A stretch of 43,384 nt of DNA from Williamsia sp. 1135 (GCF_002095395.1 NZ_MJEI01000064.1:1-43384), one strand, 5' to 3'; positions 1-10,530 are shown, counted from the stretch's first letter. Translations and numbers: made by a program. The notes: a model not told the origin generated them from the sequence alone.

Positions 1-197
1 CCTCGTCTGTCCAGACGACGCGGGCCGCCTGCCGGGCGGTGCGAGTTCGCCTTGCTCACCGCCTCCAGGCGGGTTCCGTCGACCGGGCCGATATCGCCGC
101 CGAGCGTGCCAAAGATGCCGTCGACCGTGCCGCTATCGCCGTCTTTGCTGCACGTTCGCCGACAAGAAGGGCACGTTCGGCGTGGTGGGGGTCTTGA
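1..197. repeat. Intergenic repeat cluster, copy A of the CGTCGANCGTGCC family
   Basis: No convincing gene is visible here; the open frames have no recognisable product. The stretch carries several copies of a short motif: CGTCGACCGTGCC near 118-130, a variant CGTCGACCGGGCC near 78-90, GAGCGTGCC near 102-110, and an inverted copy AGGGCACGTTCG near 169-180. The same motif recurs at about 10443-10530 and 12597-12643. All three sites lie just beyond the 3' end of a gene, here the minus-strand glycosyltransferase. It is probably a REP-like or terminator-like dispersed element. Confidence 0.5.
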
Positions 198-1460
198 TCA
201 CACGGCGTGTGGATAGACCGTCAGCATGTGGGCGCCGAACCACGAGCTGAACGTGATCACGACGAGAGATGCGATCACCTGTGTAGACATCGAACGCTTG
301 GCCAACCCGATCGCGATCGGGATGAGCAGGACGAAGGCGGGTAGCAGCAGGCGCGGCCGGCTCATCATCAGGCCACTCGATGCCACGATCGACACCACTA
401 CCAGTGCGCCGTACACCGACACCGGCCACGGGACGCGTTCGACGAAACTGAACAGCGCCAACCCGATGGTCAGCACGATGATCCATGCCGTCGCAACGGG
501 CGCGATCTCGGACGAGTTGACCAGCGCGTAGTTGACGAACTCCCAAGCGGCTTTGCCGTAGTCGACTCCGGTGTTCCAGCCCTCGGTCTGGATCCGGAAC
601 CAGCCCAGGGGCTCGCCGGTCTTGTGCCACACAACTGCCAGATATCCCAGATAGCCGAGCGGGCTGAGGACGATCGCTGTCCACGCCCGCCATCCGTCGC
701 GACGATGCAGCAGCGCCGCGAGTATCACCACGGCGATCAGCACGCCGGCCGTCGGGCGAGACAGTCCGGACAGCAACGCGCACACGCCCGCCAGTAGCCA
801 TCGGTGCTCGAGCACTCCGACCAGTGCCCATGCCGCCAGCGCGCAGAACAGGGCCTCGGTGTACGCCATGGACAGCACGATGCCCATGGGCGCCGCAGCG
901 AACAGCACCGCCAGCAACAGGCCGGCCCGTCGTGGGTCGGCACGCCCGGTCGGCGGTTTCGGTTCGGAGGCATCCGATTCTTCAGCGAACCAGCCGCTGA
1001 TACGGGCAGGCATCCACCGCGGCCGTGTGGCGCGGTCCTGCATCTGCGTACAGCAGAGCGCACCGATGCGGGCCACGCCCACGGCCGCCAGTGACCCGAG
1101 CACCACGTTGACGGTCAGCGCCGCTCCGAACGGGCTGAAACCGGGGATCTTGTCGACGGCACCGGCGAGCAATGGGTAGCCGGGGAAGAATGCGTACGGG
1201 GTGTCGGAGTCGCGCATGCCCTGGGCGTCGGTCTGGGTCAGCGGAACCCCGCCGTACCCGTGTTCGGCGATGGCCAGCATCCACTTGCCGTCCCACGCCG
1301 ACAGGGCGGACCCGAGACTGCCGCCGCGCAATTGGGTGAACCGCTCCAGAGCGAGCATTCCGATCAATCGGATCACGAGGAACACTGCGATCGGTTCGAT
1401 CCAATCGCGCCGTTGGTACAGCCGATCGCTGATGGTGTCGATCGTCGCTCGGCGCAGCAC
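198..1460 (-). CDS. PIG-V-like integral membrane mannosyl/glycosyltransferase
   Basis: A polytopic membrane protein of 420 residues, probably a GT-C glycosyltransferase that uses a polyprenyl-phosphate sugar on the outer face of the membrane. The N-terminal third has WDGKWMLAIAEHGY followed by PYAFFPGYPLL. This pairing of WD..W..IA..GY and FFPxYPLL is typical of PIG-V-type mannosyltransferases, and the rest is a series of hydrophobic segments. The open frame runs further upstream to 2114, but that part lies antisense to aspartokinase. I chose the GTG at 1460 (VLRRATIDTISDR) because it avoids that overlap. It is transcribed away from ask. The exact sugar and acceptor cannot be told from sequence; actinobacterial relatives work in cell-envelope glycolipid or glycoprotein synthesis. 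Confidence 0.75.
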   Translation of the reverse strand: MLRRATIDTISDRLYQRRDWIEPIAVFLVIRLIGMLALERFTQLRGGSLGSALSAWDGKWMLAIAEHGYGGVPLTQTDAQGMRDSDTPYAFFPGYPLLAGAVDKIPGFSPFGAALTVNVVLGSLAAVGVARIGALCCTQMQDRATRPRWMPARISGWFAEESDASEPKPPTGRADPRRAGLLLAVLFAAAPMGIVLSMAYTEALFCALAAWALVGVLEHRWLLAGVCALLSGLSRPTAGVLIAVVILAALLHRRDGWRAWTAIVLSPLGYLGYLAVVWHKTGEPLGWFRIQTEGWNTGVDYGKAAWEFVNYALVNSSEIAPVATAWIIVLTIGLALFSFVERVPWPVSVYGALVVVSIVASSGLMMSRPRLLLPAFVLLIPIAIGLAKRSMSTQVIASLVVITFSSWFGAHMLTVYPHAV

Positions 1461-1528
1461 GTGAGCGATCCTAGTGCCACCTCGTACCGGACCGCGGACA
1501 CCTCGGTGCACGAGAAAATGCAGGTCGC

Positions 1529-1534
1529 TATCCT
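1529..1534 (+). promoter_or_regulatory. Possible -10 box of the ask promoter
   Basis: TATCCT lies about 84 bases before the ask start and is the best -10-like hexamer in the ask leader. It would place the transcript start just before the 14-bp palindrome at 1550-1563. Assignment is by eye. Confidence 0.3.
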
Positions 1535-1549
1535 TGCACGGGGCGGACG

Positions 1550-1563
1550 ACGGTACGTACCGT
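1550..1563. promoter_or_regulatory. Perfect 14-bp palindrome in the ask leader
   Basis: ACGGTACGTACCGT is a perfect palindrome 55 bases before the ask GTG start and just downstream of the likely -10 box. It could be a repressor operator or the foot of a 5' UTR structure. A second inverted pair, CTCGCT (1570-1575) and AGCGAG (1598-1603), follows and reaches the Shine-Dalgarno area. No known regulator can be named. Confidence 0.4.
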
Positions 1564-1617
1564 TGCCCGCTCGCTGATTTCAAAGAAGCTCGACACAAGC
1601 GAGAGAAGGGAAACTGC

Positions 1618-3911
<2,294 letters not shown>

Positions 3912-3923
3912 CTCGGCAGCGAG

Positions 3924-4862
3924 TTGTCTCCCATCTCGGTCGACGAGATCGTCGCCGCGCGGGTTCGGATCAGTTCGCTGATCCGGCCCACGCCGGTCTT
4001 GCACGCCGACATCCCGACACCGTCCGGACCGGTCACCGTCGCCCTCAAGCTCGAGTATCTCCAGCGCGGCGGATCGTTCAAGATCCGCGGCAGTCTGAAC
4101 GCGATCCTGCACGCCCAGGAAGGTGGCAGGCTCACCGACTCCGGCGTCGTCATCGCGTCAGGCGGTAACGCCGCCATCGGTGCCGCGACGGCCTGCAGGA
4201 TGCTCGGCCTGAGGTGCAGCGTCGTGGTGCCGACCACTGCCCCGGGGGTGAAGGTTGCGCGCCTGAACGTCCTCGGCGCCGACGTCCACCAAGTCGGCGA
4301 CCGGTTCGCGCTCAGTGCCGAAGCGGCCGCGGTGATGGCGGAACAGACCGGGGCACTGCAGCTTCACGCCTACGACCTCCCCGACATCGTCGCAGGGGCC
4401 GGCACCATCGGACTCGAACTCCGCGAACAGCTCGACTCCCCGCTGGATGTCTTCGTGGCCGTCGGGGGCGGAGGTCTCGTCGGCGGTCTGGTCGCTGCGC
4501 TGGCACCGGAACACGAAGTCACCGGAGTCGAGCCCGTCGGCGCCTCCGCGCTGCACCAGGCCCTTGCCGCGGGCAGTCCGGTTCCCGTGGACCTCGACAG
4601 CATCGCCTCGGACTCTCTCGGGGCCACCCAGCTGGGTGAAATCTGCTGGGACACCATCTCTGCCTTGCCCATTGGCAGTATCACCGTCACCGATGACGAA
4701 TTGATCGCGGCACGGAACCTGCTGTGGGACGAATTCCGCATCGTCGTCGAACACGGGACAGCAGCGGCATTGGCGCCACTCCTGTCCGGTGCGGTGGAGC
4801 CCGATCCGGGCCGGCTGCCCTGCGTGATTCTCTGCGGCGCCAACACGTCTGTTACTCCCTGA
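3924..4862 (+). CDS. Threonine/serine dehydratase-like PLP enzyme
   Basis: A 312-residue fold-type II PLP enzyme, most like biosynthetic or catabolic threonine dehydratase or serine racemase without a regulatory ACT domain. The PLP lysine is in GGSFKIRGSLNA, the substrate loop is SGGNAAIGA, and the phosphate-binding glycine loop is VGGGGLVGG. An in-frame stop at 3909-3911, shared with the asd terminator codon, means the start must lie at or after TTG 3924, which is chosen. The 12-base spacing after asd suggests the gene belongs to the ask-asd transcript, where it would draw on threonine made by the pathway. The substrate (threonine, serine or another hydroxy-amino acid) is inferred only. Confidence 0.8.
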   Translation: MSPISVDEIVAARVRISSLIRPTPVLHADIPTPSGPVTVALKLEYLQRGGSFKIRGSLNAILHAQEGGRLTDSGVVIASGGNAAIGAATACRMLGLRCSVVVPTTAPGVKVARLNVLGADVHQVGDRFALSAEAAAVMAEQTGALQLHAYDLPDIVAGAGTIGLELREQLDSPLDVFVAVGGGGLVGGLVAALAPEHEVTGVEPVGASALHQALAAGSPVPVDLDSIASDSLGATQLGEICWDTISALPIGSITVTDDELIAARNLLWDEFRIVVEHGTAAALAPLLSGAVEPDPGRLPCVILCGANTSVTP

Positions 4863-4929
4863 AAACCGGCAAATAGCAGTCCGCCGAGGGTGAATAGCCC
4901 TCGGAGGCTCGTTATTTGTCAGTTTTCAG
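4859..4929. terminator. Long three-part hairpin after the ask-asd-dehydratase operon
   Basis: Nested inverted repeats share one centre: CTGAAAAC (4859-4866) with GTTTTCAG (4922-4929), CAAATA with TATTTG, and CCGAGGG with CCCTCGG around a 7-base loop. The internal loops are the same size on both sides (3/3 and 8/8). The outer arm overlaps the stop codon of the preceding gene. It probably ends the upstream operon, though its 71-base length is unusual for a simple terminator. Confidence 0.7.
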
Positions 4930-4953
4930 GGCGCATCGTGTTTGTATGTCTGG

Positions 4954-6360
4954 ATGAAATGGGTCCGGGGGATTGCGGCAGGTCTGGCACTGGTGGCGTT
5001 GATGGCGACGGTGAATCCGGCTTCGGCCGCACCCGTCGGCCCCGATGTGGGCCCGCCCGGGACCTCGCTGATCCACGGTGACCTGGCGTCCACCGACTCG
5101 ACGCCGCACCCCGGACCGGGTCCGGCGGGAAAGCTCACCGCTTCGTCGTTTCCCGCAGGCGCCTGCGCGGCGACGTTCATAGGCAGCGACTCGCTGCCGG
5201 TCGCGTTGTGCACCGGCTACGTCGGCGCCAACCCGGTCAATGTCGCGGTCCCCACCGTTCAACTCTTCGACCCCGCCACCGCACAGCCGGTTGCGTCCCT
5301 CCAGCTGACCAAAGGCGGGCTGCTCGGTGGGGTGTACGGCTACCTCGACAATCGCAACCGCGTCGTGGTCGCCGACGGGTCGGGCTCGATCCTGAAGGTT
5401 GCTCACCGCAAGAACCCCGACGGCCGCTGGCAGCTCTACATCGACCAGCGCATCGACGTCCGTGGGCACATCCCGACCGGTGATGCGATCACCGGTCTTG
5501 CGCCGGATTACCAGGGCCGCATCTGGTTCGCGACGACGAACGGCGTGATCGGGACCGTCGACCCGGCCGGTGTCATCGGGTCGGCGCAGCTACCCGCAGG
5601 TGAGAAACTGACCAACGGCCTGAGCATCAGGCCGGGTGGCGCATCGATTCTGACCAGCCGCGCACTGTACGAGATGACAGCCGACGCGACCGGTACCCCC
5701 ACGACCGTCTGGCGGCAGGCGTACGACGCGGGCGATGCCCGACGCCCGGGCCAGCTCGCGCCCGGATCCGGGACGACCCCTACTTATTTCGGCCCCGGCG
5801 GCGACGAGTGGGTGGCCATCGTGGACAACGCGGACCGCCCGAACCTGGTCGTCTACCGCAGCAGCGACGGCACGCAGGTCTGCTCGACCCCAGCGTTCGG
5901 CACGTCCGGGCAGGGCACTGAGAACTCCCCGATGGCGTGGGGCAACTCGATCGTCATCCCGAGCACGTACGGGTTCGGGTACCCACCGTTCGCGACGTCG
6001 GGCCCGAGCGATCCACCGGCCGCGGCCTTCACCGGCGGAATGACCCGCATCGACGTCTCGCCGGCCGGATGCCACCGGGTCTGGGAGAGCAACGATCGGG
6101 TGGCGACCCTGCCCAAGCTGTCCCGCGCCGACGGCTTGATCTACGCACTCGCGTACGGCCCGCTGCCCGCCGGCGGAGGTATTCAGCAGGTCGGACCGGT
6201 CTACTTCACGGCCGTCGACTTCGAGACCGGTCACCGCAAGGCGTTCAAGCAGGTCGGTACTGCGCCGCTGGACGAGCCACTGCAGCTCACCGGCACCATT
6301 GGTGCCAGTGGAGCTCTCTGGCAGGCCACCGTCGGGCGCATGCTGAAGATAACGCCGTAA
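4954..6360 (+). CDS. Secreted protein of unknown function, propeller-like
   Basis: A 468-residue protein with a clear Sec signal peptide: MKWVRGIAAGLALVALMATV followed by an NPASA/AP cleavage site. The mature part has repeated short beta-type segments such as LDNRNRVVVADGSGSIL, LAPDYQGRIWFATTNGVIG and LYEMTADATG, which suggests a beta-propeller of the NHL/PQQ-like kind. No catalytic motif is evident. The ATG at 4954 is preferred to TTG 4942 because it begins the signal peptide directly. The gene follows the long hairpin at 4859-4929 and so has its own promoter. A second, unrelated secreted propeller-type gene lies at 12669-13634. Confidence 0.75.
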   Translation: MKWVRGIAAGLALVALMATVNPASAAPVGPDVGPPGTSLIHGDLASTDSTPHPGPGPAGKLTASSFPAGACAATFIGSDSLPVALCTGYVGANPVNVAVPTVQLFDPATAQPVASLQLTKGGLLGGVYGYLDNRNRVVVADGSGSILKVAHRKNPDGRWQLYIDQRIDVRGHIPTGDAITGLAPDYQGRIWFATTNGVIGTVDPAGVIGSAQLPAGEKLTNGLSIRPGGASILTSRALYEMTADATGTPTTVWRQAYDAGDARRPGQLAPGSGTTPTYFGPGGDEWVAIVDNADRPNLVVYRSSDGTQVCSTPAFGTSGQGTENSPMAWGNSIVIPSTYGFGYPPFATSGPSDPPAAAFTGGMTRIDVSPAGCHRVWESNDRVATLPKLSRADGLIYALAYGPLPAGGGIQQVGPVYFTAVDFETGHRKAFKQVGTAPLDEPLQLTGTIGASGALWQATVGRMLKITP

Positions 6361-6382
6361 GGCATGCCGCTACCGTGCAGTC

Positions 6383-6901
6383 ATGGCCATGGAACCGAGA
6401 AGAATGCAGGTATCGGACAGCATCGACATCGCCGCCACCGCCCAGGCGTTGTACTCGATGGTCAGTGACCCGACCCGGATGGGAGAGTGGAGTCCCGAGA
6501 ACCTCGGCGCGACCGTCGTCAATCCAAGGCCTGACGGTGAGGCCTTCGTCGGAATGGTGTTCGAGGGCACCAACCGCCGAGGGCGGGCACGGTGGATCAC
6601 CCGATGCACGGTGACCGCCGCCGACGTCGCGGAGAGATTTGCCTTCCGCGTCCACGCGATCGGACGTAAGGCGCCGAAGATCAACGGTGCCAACGCATCG
6701 TGGGAATACCGGTTCGAGGCGAATGATTCCGGCGGCACCACGGTGACGGAAACCTGGATCGAAGACCGCCGCCGGTGGCCTCGCGCGGTCGTAGAGATCT
6801 TCGATCGCGTCGTCACATCTGGGAAGACCTTTCCCGAGTTCCAGGAGAAGAACATCGCGCGGACCTTGCAGGCTCTGAAGTCGGCGGCCGAAGCGTCCTG
6901 A
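6383..6901 (+). CDS. SRPBCC (START/polyketide cyclase-like) family protein
   Basis: A 172-residue single-domain protein. The segment VSDSIDIAATAQALYSMVSD and then DPTRMGEWSPE is typical of SRPBCC/polyketide cyclase 2 proteins, which form a hydrophobic ligand cavity. The central part GMVFEGTNRRGRARW and the end TFPEFQEKNIARTLQALK (C-terminal helix) fit the fold. The natural ligand is unknown. Two in-frame ATG codons (6383, 6389) could start it; the first is used. It sits 22 bases after the secreted propeller gene and 58 bases before a membrane protein gene, on the same strand. Confidence 0.75.
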   Translation: MAMEPRRMQVSDSIDIAATAQALYSMVSDPTRMGEWSPENLGATVVNPRPDGEAFVGMVFEGTNRRGRARWITRCTVTAADVAERFAFRVHAIGRKAPKINGANASWEYRFEANDSGGTTVTETWIEDRRRWPRAVVEIFDRVVTSGKTFPEFQEKNIARTLQALKSAAEAS

Positions 6902-6959
6902 CAGCGCCCACGCACCGGCTGGGTGGGGTCCGAACGGACCGAGTGCAACAATCGGGGGT

Positions 6960-7697
6960 GTGACGCAGGACCCAGAAGAGCAGCCGACCGATCCGCAGCC
7001 CGACCGCCCGAACCTCGAGAAGTCGAGCGCCGGGCCCTCGGACTCGTTTTACGTGCCGCCAGATCTGTCTGGAATGCCGACACTCGCTGAGCTCGACGCC
7101 CTCGACATGGCCGAATTGGCCGCCGGGCGGAAGTCGAAGGACAAAGACCACGCCAACTTCGACGAGCCGGCCCCGCCACCTGCGTCTCTGCATCATGCGA
7201 GGCTGCTATGGATCGGCGCCGCCGTCGCCGCGCTGGTCAGCGTCGTCTACGGGTTCGCCAATCTCGGCGCGATCAGCGATCTGCTGAACGAGCGTCTGCA
7301 GCTCGGTGTCGCCCAGGATCCCAACAACGCGGCTCCCGCCGATCGCATCGATTCCCTGTCCGGACTCTTCCCGCCGGCCTTGCTGATCACCACGCTAGTG
7401 ATGCTCGCGATCCAGTACCCGCTACTCGTCGCGACGTCGCGGCGCCGTAGCCGCGGCGCCCGCAACCTCTACGTCACGATGGTCGTGGTGACGCTGCTCT
7501 GCATCCCGATGGGGATGGACCTGCTCTTCGACTACCCATCGGTCCCTGGTGCCCTGCGGATCGTCGGTTGGGTCCAGTTCGCGTTGCTCTTGTTGTCGGC
7601 ACTGTTCACGCTGCGCCGCAGTGTCGACCGTTGGTTGCCGCCGTCCGAGCGGATGAAACCCAGTCACCTGATCAGGCCGGGTAATCGCCTCAAGTAA
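6960..7697 (+). CDS. Four-TM membrane protein of unknown function
   Basis: 245 residues with a long acidic and proline-rich cytoplasmic N-terminus (about 1-80, including KSSAGPSDSFYVPPDLSG). Four hydrophobic segments follow near residues 83-105, 135-155, 168-188 and 195-215. The C-terminus is basic (RRSVDRWLPPSERMKPSHL). I recognise no named family. GTG 6960 is the only sensible start before PEEQPTDPQ, preceded by a G-run that may serve as a weak ribosome site. Its stop lies 8 bases from the convergent gntR stop. Confidence 0.7.
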   Translation: MTQDPEEQPTDPQPDRPNLEKSSAGPSDSFYVPPDLSGMPTLAELDALDMAELAAGRKSKDKDHANFDEPAPPPASLHHARLLWIGAAVAALVSVVYGFANLGAISDLLNERLQLGVAQDPNNAAPADRIDSLSGLFPPALLITTLVMLAIQYPLLVATSRRRSRGARNLYVTMVVVTLLCIPMGMDLLFDYPSVPGALRIVGWVQFALLLLSALFTLRRSVDRWLPPSERMKPSHLIRPGNRLK

Positions 7698-7705
7698 GGG
7701 GTTCT

Positions 7706-8419
7706 TCAGCCGGATCGGGTCGGATCTTGTACCGCGGCAGCGGCTTCGACGATGATTTCCCGCATCGCGAGTTCAGCCGCTTCGGGATCTCGGAGTCTGA
7801 TCGCCCGTGCCACATCGTCGTGCAGCGCGATCGCCGCCGGGTTGGGGCGGGTCGGCATCATGCCGTGATGGGTCCGTCCGGCGAGCACCTCGCCCACCAC
7901 ATCGCTGAGAGCGCGGAACATCTCATTGCCGCTCGCCTCGAGCAGGGTGCGGTGAAAGATTTTGTCGGCCAAGAGGTACTGCGTGAGATCGCCGGACCGT
8001 CCGTGCACAACCATGTCCGAGACCGCCGCCGCGAGAATGCGGCATTGGTGTTCATCGGCACGATCGGCCGCCAAGGCGGCTGCGACGGGTTCGAATCCGC
8101 GACGTAGTTCCGAGAGGGTCAGTAAGAAGTCGGTACGTTCGCCGGCGTCCAGTCGCCAGCGGATGAGCCGTGGATCGAAGACGTTCCAGCGGTCTCGTGG
8201 TTGAACGGTGATGCCGACGCGTCGACGTGAGGCGACCAGTCCCATGGATTCGAGGACGCGGATGGCCTCTCGGGCGACCGTGCGCGAGACCCCGTACTCG
8301 ACGCCGACGCTGTCGAGGGTCAACACCGCACCGGCCGCGTGCTCACCGGACACGATCCTGGTCCCGATTCCGGTCAGAACACTGCCATGGAGTTCGCCGA
8401 CAGCTGCATCCGAAGCCAC
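7706..8419 (-). CDS. GntR/FadR-family repressor of the gluconate genes
   Basis: A 237-residue regulator with an N-terminal winged helix (LDSVGVEYGVSRTVAREAIRVLESMG, ending in RRRVGITV) and a C-terminal all-helical FCD domain (LSELRRGFEPVAAALAA, DKIFHRTLLEASGNEMF, ALHDDVARAI). Conserved Asp/His positions in the FCD domain would bind a metal and a small acid. Divergence from gluconokinase and gluconate permease makes gluconate or 6-phosphogluconate the likely effector and this the local repressor. The start is GTG 8419, with little room upstream; the -10-like GATAAT directly in front suggests a leaderless or nearly leaderless mRNA. It would bind the shared 125-bp gap, where a dyad lies at 8509-8526. 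Confidence 0.85.
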   Translation of the reverse strand: MASDAAVGELHGSVLTGIGTRIVSGEHAAGAVLTLDSVGVEYGVSRTVAREAIRVLESMGLVASRRRVGITVQPRDRWNVFDPRLIRWRLDAGERTDFLLTLSELRRGFEPVAAALAADRADEHQCRILAAAVSDMVVHGRSGDLTQYLLADKIFHRTLLEASGNEMFRALSDVVGEVLAGRTHHGMMPTRPNPAAIALHDDVARAIRLRDPEAAELAMREIIVEAAAAVQDPTRSG

Positions 8420-8508
8420 AATAATTATCTTCTCATTCGGAGGCGCTGCGAGTAAACAACTGCCTTAAAGAGGGCGGGGGTTGCAAAAGTATGATCTTTG
8501 AAGCAATA

Positions 8509-8526
8509 TGTGTGACCGGTAGCACA
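8509..8526. promoter_or_regulatory. 18-bp dyad upstream of gntK, candidate GntR operator
   Basis: TGTGTGACCGGTAGCACA is a dyad with matching TGTG/CACA ends and a perfect ACCGGT centre. It lies 18 bases before the gluconokinase ATG, inside the gap between the divergent repressor and the gluconate genes. Repression by the GntR-family protein is inferred from position. Confidence 0.4.
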
Positions 8527-8544
8527 GATGGGCAAGGAGAAGCT

Positions 8545-9045
8545 ATGGGATCGCCACTGGTCGTGATGGGTGTGTCCGGTTCGGGTAAGTCAACGGTCGG
8601 GGCCGCAATCGCCCAGCGCCTTCGGGTCCCGTTCGCGGATGCGGACGACTTTCATCCAGCGGAGAACATCGCCAAGATGTCCTCTGGTCAGGCGCTCGAC
8701 GACACCGATCGATATCCCTGGTTGGACACGATCGGTGAATGGCTCGCCGATCACTCCCAGGGCGGCGTCATGAGTTGCTCGGCCCTCAAGCGCAAATATC
8801 GAGATCAACTGCGGGCGCATTGCCCCGACGTCCGCTTCGTGCACCTGGACGGCACCCACGACGTCATCACCAGGCGGCAGGCCAGCAGGCCGGGGCACTT
8901 CATGCCACCGTCGCTGCTCGCGTCGCAGTTCGAGACCCTCGAGGCGCTCGGCGACGACGAACGCGGCGTGGTCATCGACATCGATCAATCCATCGACGAC
9001 ATCGTCGAGAACTTCGTCGCCACAACCACAACCGAGGAGAACTGA
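8545..9045 (+). CDS. gntK: Gluconokinase
   Basis: Phosphorylates gluconate to 6-phosphogluconate with ATP, feeding the pentose phosphate pathway. 166 residues, normal for the thermoresistant GntK family. The P-loop is MGVSGSGKSTVG near the N-terminus, followed by FADADDFHPAENIAKMSSGQ, the family's substrate region, and CSALKRKYRDQLR. The open frame extends upstream to 8491, but ATG 8545 has a good AAGGAGA four bases before it and starts next to the P-loop, so it is used. The stop codon overlaps the ATG of the gluconate permease by one base (TGATG), indicating coupled translation. Confidence 0.93.
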   Translation: MGSPLVVMGVSGSGKSTVGAAIAQRLRVPFADADDFHPAENIAKMSSGQALDDTDRYPWLDTIGEWLADHSQGGVMSCSALKRKYRDQLRAHCPDVRFVHLDGTHDVITRRQASRPGHFMPPSLLASQFETLEALGDDERGVVIDIDQSIDDIVENFVATTTTEEN

Positions 9046-10442
9046 TGTCCGCACAATCGGTGGTCTTGCTGGCCGCCGACACCGAACTACCGGAGCCTGT
9101 CGCGGCCGGTTGGCAACTGATCGTGGCAGCGCTGGCCGGTATCGCGGTCATCGTCGTCCTCATCACGATCGCAAAAGTTCACCCCTTCCTGGCGCTGGTC
9201 TTCGGCGGTCTGACGGTGGGTGTGGTTGCCGGGGAGGCGATCCCGACTGTCCTCGAATCCTTCACCGACGGCTTCGGATCCACGGCAGCGGGTGTCGGCA
9301 TCCTGATCGCGCTGGGCGCGATGTTCGCCAAATTGCTCGCCGATTCCGGCGGCGCCGACGAGATCGTCGACACCATCGTCGGCCACGCCTCGCCGCGTAT
9401 GTTGCCCTGGGCGATGGCCCTGGTCGGCGCCATCATCGGTTTGCCGATGTTCTTCGAGATCGGCCTCGTTCTGCTCATGCCGGTCATCTACCTGGTGGCC
9501 CGACGCTCGGGTCTGTCGCTGATCACGGTCGGCATCCCTGCCCTTGCCGGCCTTTCTGCCATGCATGGCTTCGTGCCACCACATCCGGGGCCGCTGGTGG
9601 CGATCGACGCGCTCGGTGCTGACCTGGGCACCACGCTCGCACTCGGTGTCGTGGTGGCGGTACCGACGATCATCGTCGCCGGCCCCCTGTTCGGGAAGCT
9701 CGCAGGCAAATGGGTCGTACTTCCGGTGCCGACCACTTTCGACGCCGACCCCGCCGATGGTGAGACCACCAAACGGCCGTCCTTCGCGATCACGCTCTTC
9801 AGCGTTCTGCTCCCGGTTGTGTTGATGCTGGGCAAGGCCATTGCCGAGATCTTCATCGAGAACGATGACCAGATCGTGCGCCAGATCCTCGACGTCTTGG
9901 GTACGCCTGTCATCGCCCTCCTGATCGCGGTGGTGGTCGCGATGTTCACGCTTGGCCGTGGGTCAGGGATGGACCGCGACACCATCGCGAAGTGCACCGG
10001 TGCAGCCCTCCCGGCCATAGCCGGGATCCTGCTCATCGTTGCTGCGGGTGGTGGCTTCAAACAGGTGCTGGTCGACAGCGGGATCGGCACGCTCCTGGCC
10101 GACTGGGCGAGCGACGCGAACGTGTCGGTGCTCCTGCTCGGCTGGGTTCTCGCGGCACTCATCCGGCTCGCGACAGGCTCGGCGACGATTGCGACGATCA
10201 CCGCGTCCTCGCTGATGCTCGGACTGATCGACGGTCTCAGCAGCGGTGAGATCTCCCTGCTGGTGCTGGCGATCGGAGCCGGCTCGGTGTTCTTCTCCCA
10301 CGTCAACGACGCCGGCTTCTGGCTGGTGAAGGAGTACTTCGGTATGAGCGTCGGGCAGACGATCAAGACCTGGTCGATCATGGAGACGGTGTTGTCCGTG
10401 AGCGGTCTGATCGTGGTGCTGCTGCTCGGGTTGGTGATCTAA
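9045..10442 (+). CDS. gntP: Gluconate:H+ symporter, GntP family
   Basis: A 465-residue polytopic permease for gluconate uptake. It is hydrophobic throughout with about 12-14 membrane segments. Family features include LALVFGGLTVGVVAGE, GLPMFFEIGLVLLMPVIYL, HGFVPPHPGPLVAIDALGAD, and FSHVNDAGFWLVKEYF near the C-terminus. It starts within the last codon of gluconokinase (ATG 9045, GAGGAGAA upstream). With gntK and the divergent GntR regulator it forms a compact uptake-and-phosphorylation module. Just downstream, repeat copy B may serve as terminator. Confidence 0.93.
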   Translation: MSAQSVVLLAADTELPEPVAAGWQLIVAALAGIAVIVVLITIAKVHPFLALVFGGLTVGVVAGEAIPTVLESFTDGFGSTAAGVGILIALGAMFAKLLADSGGADEIVDTIVGHASPRMLPWAMALVGAIIGLPMFFEIGLVLLMPVIYLVARRSGLSLITVGIPALAGLSAMHGFVPPHPGPLVAIDALGADLGTTLALGVVVAVPTIIVAGPLFGKLAGKWVVLPVPTTFDADPADGETTKRPSFAITLFSVLLPVVLMLGKAIAEIFIENDDQIVRQILDVLGTPVIALLIAVVVAMFTLGRGSGMDRDTIAKCTGAALPAIAGILLIVAAGGGFKQVLVDSGIGTLLADWASDANVSVLLLGWVLAALIRLATGSATIATITASSLMLGLIDGLSSGEISLLVLAIGAGSVFFSHVNDAGFWLVKEYFGMSVGQTIKTWSIMETVLSVSGLIVVLLLGLVI

Positions 10443-10530
10443 CGACCGTCGATCGTGCCGTTATGAACGTCGATCGTGCCCTACTGAACGTCGATCGTGC
10501 CGTCGACGGGCAGTAGGGCACGTTCGGTCG
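10443..10530. repeat. Intergenic repeat cluster, copy B of the CGTCGANCGTGCC family
   Basis: Three direct copies of CGTCGATCGTGCC (starting near 10447, 10469 and 10490) are followed by an inverted copy, AGTAGGGCACGTTCGG, near 10512-10527. The block fills the gap between the convergent gntP and TetR genes. The inverted copies can fold back on the direct ones, so the block may act as a two-way terminator. Related blocks lie at 95-181 and 12597-12643. Confidence 0.75.
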
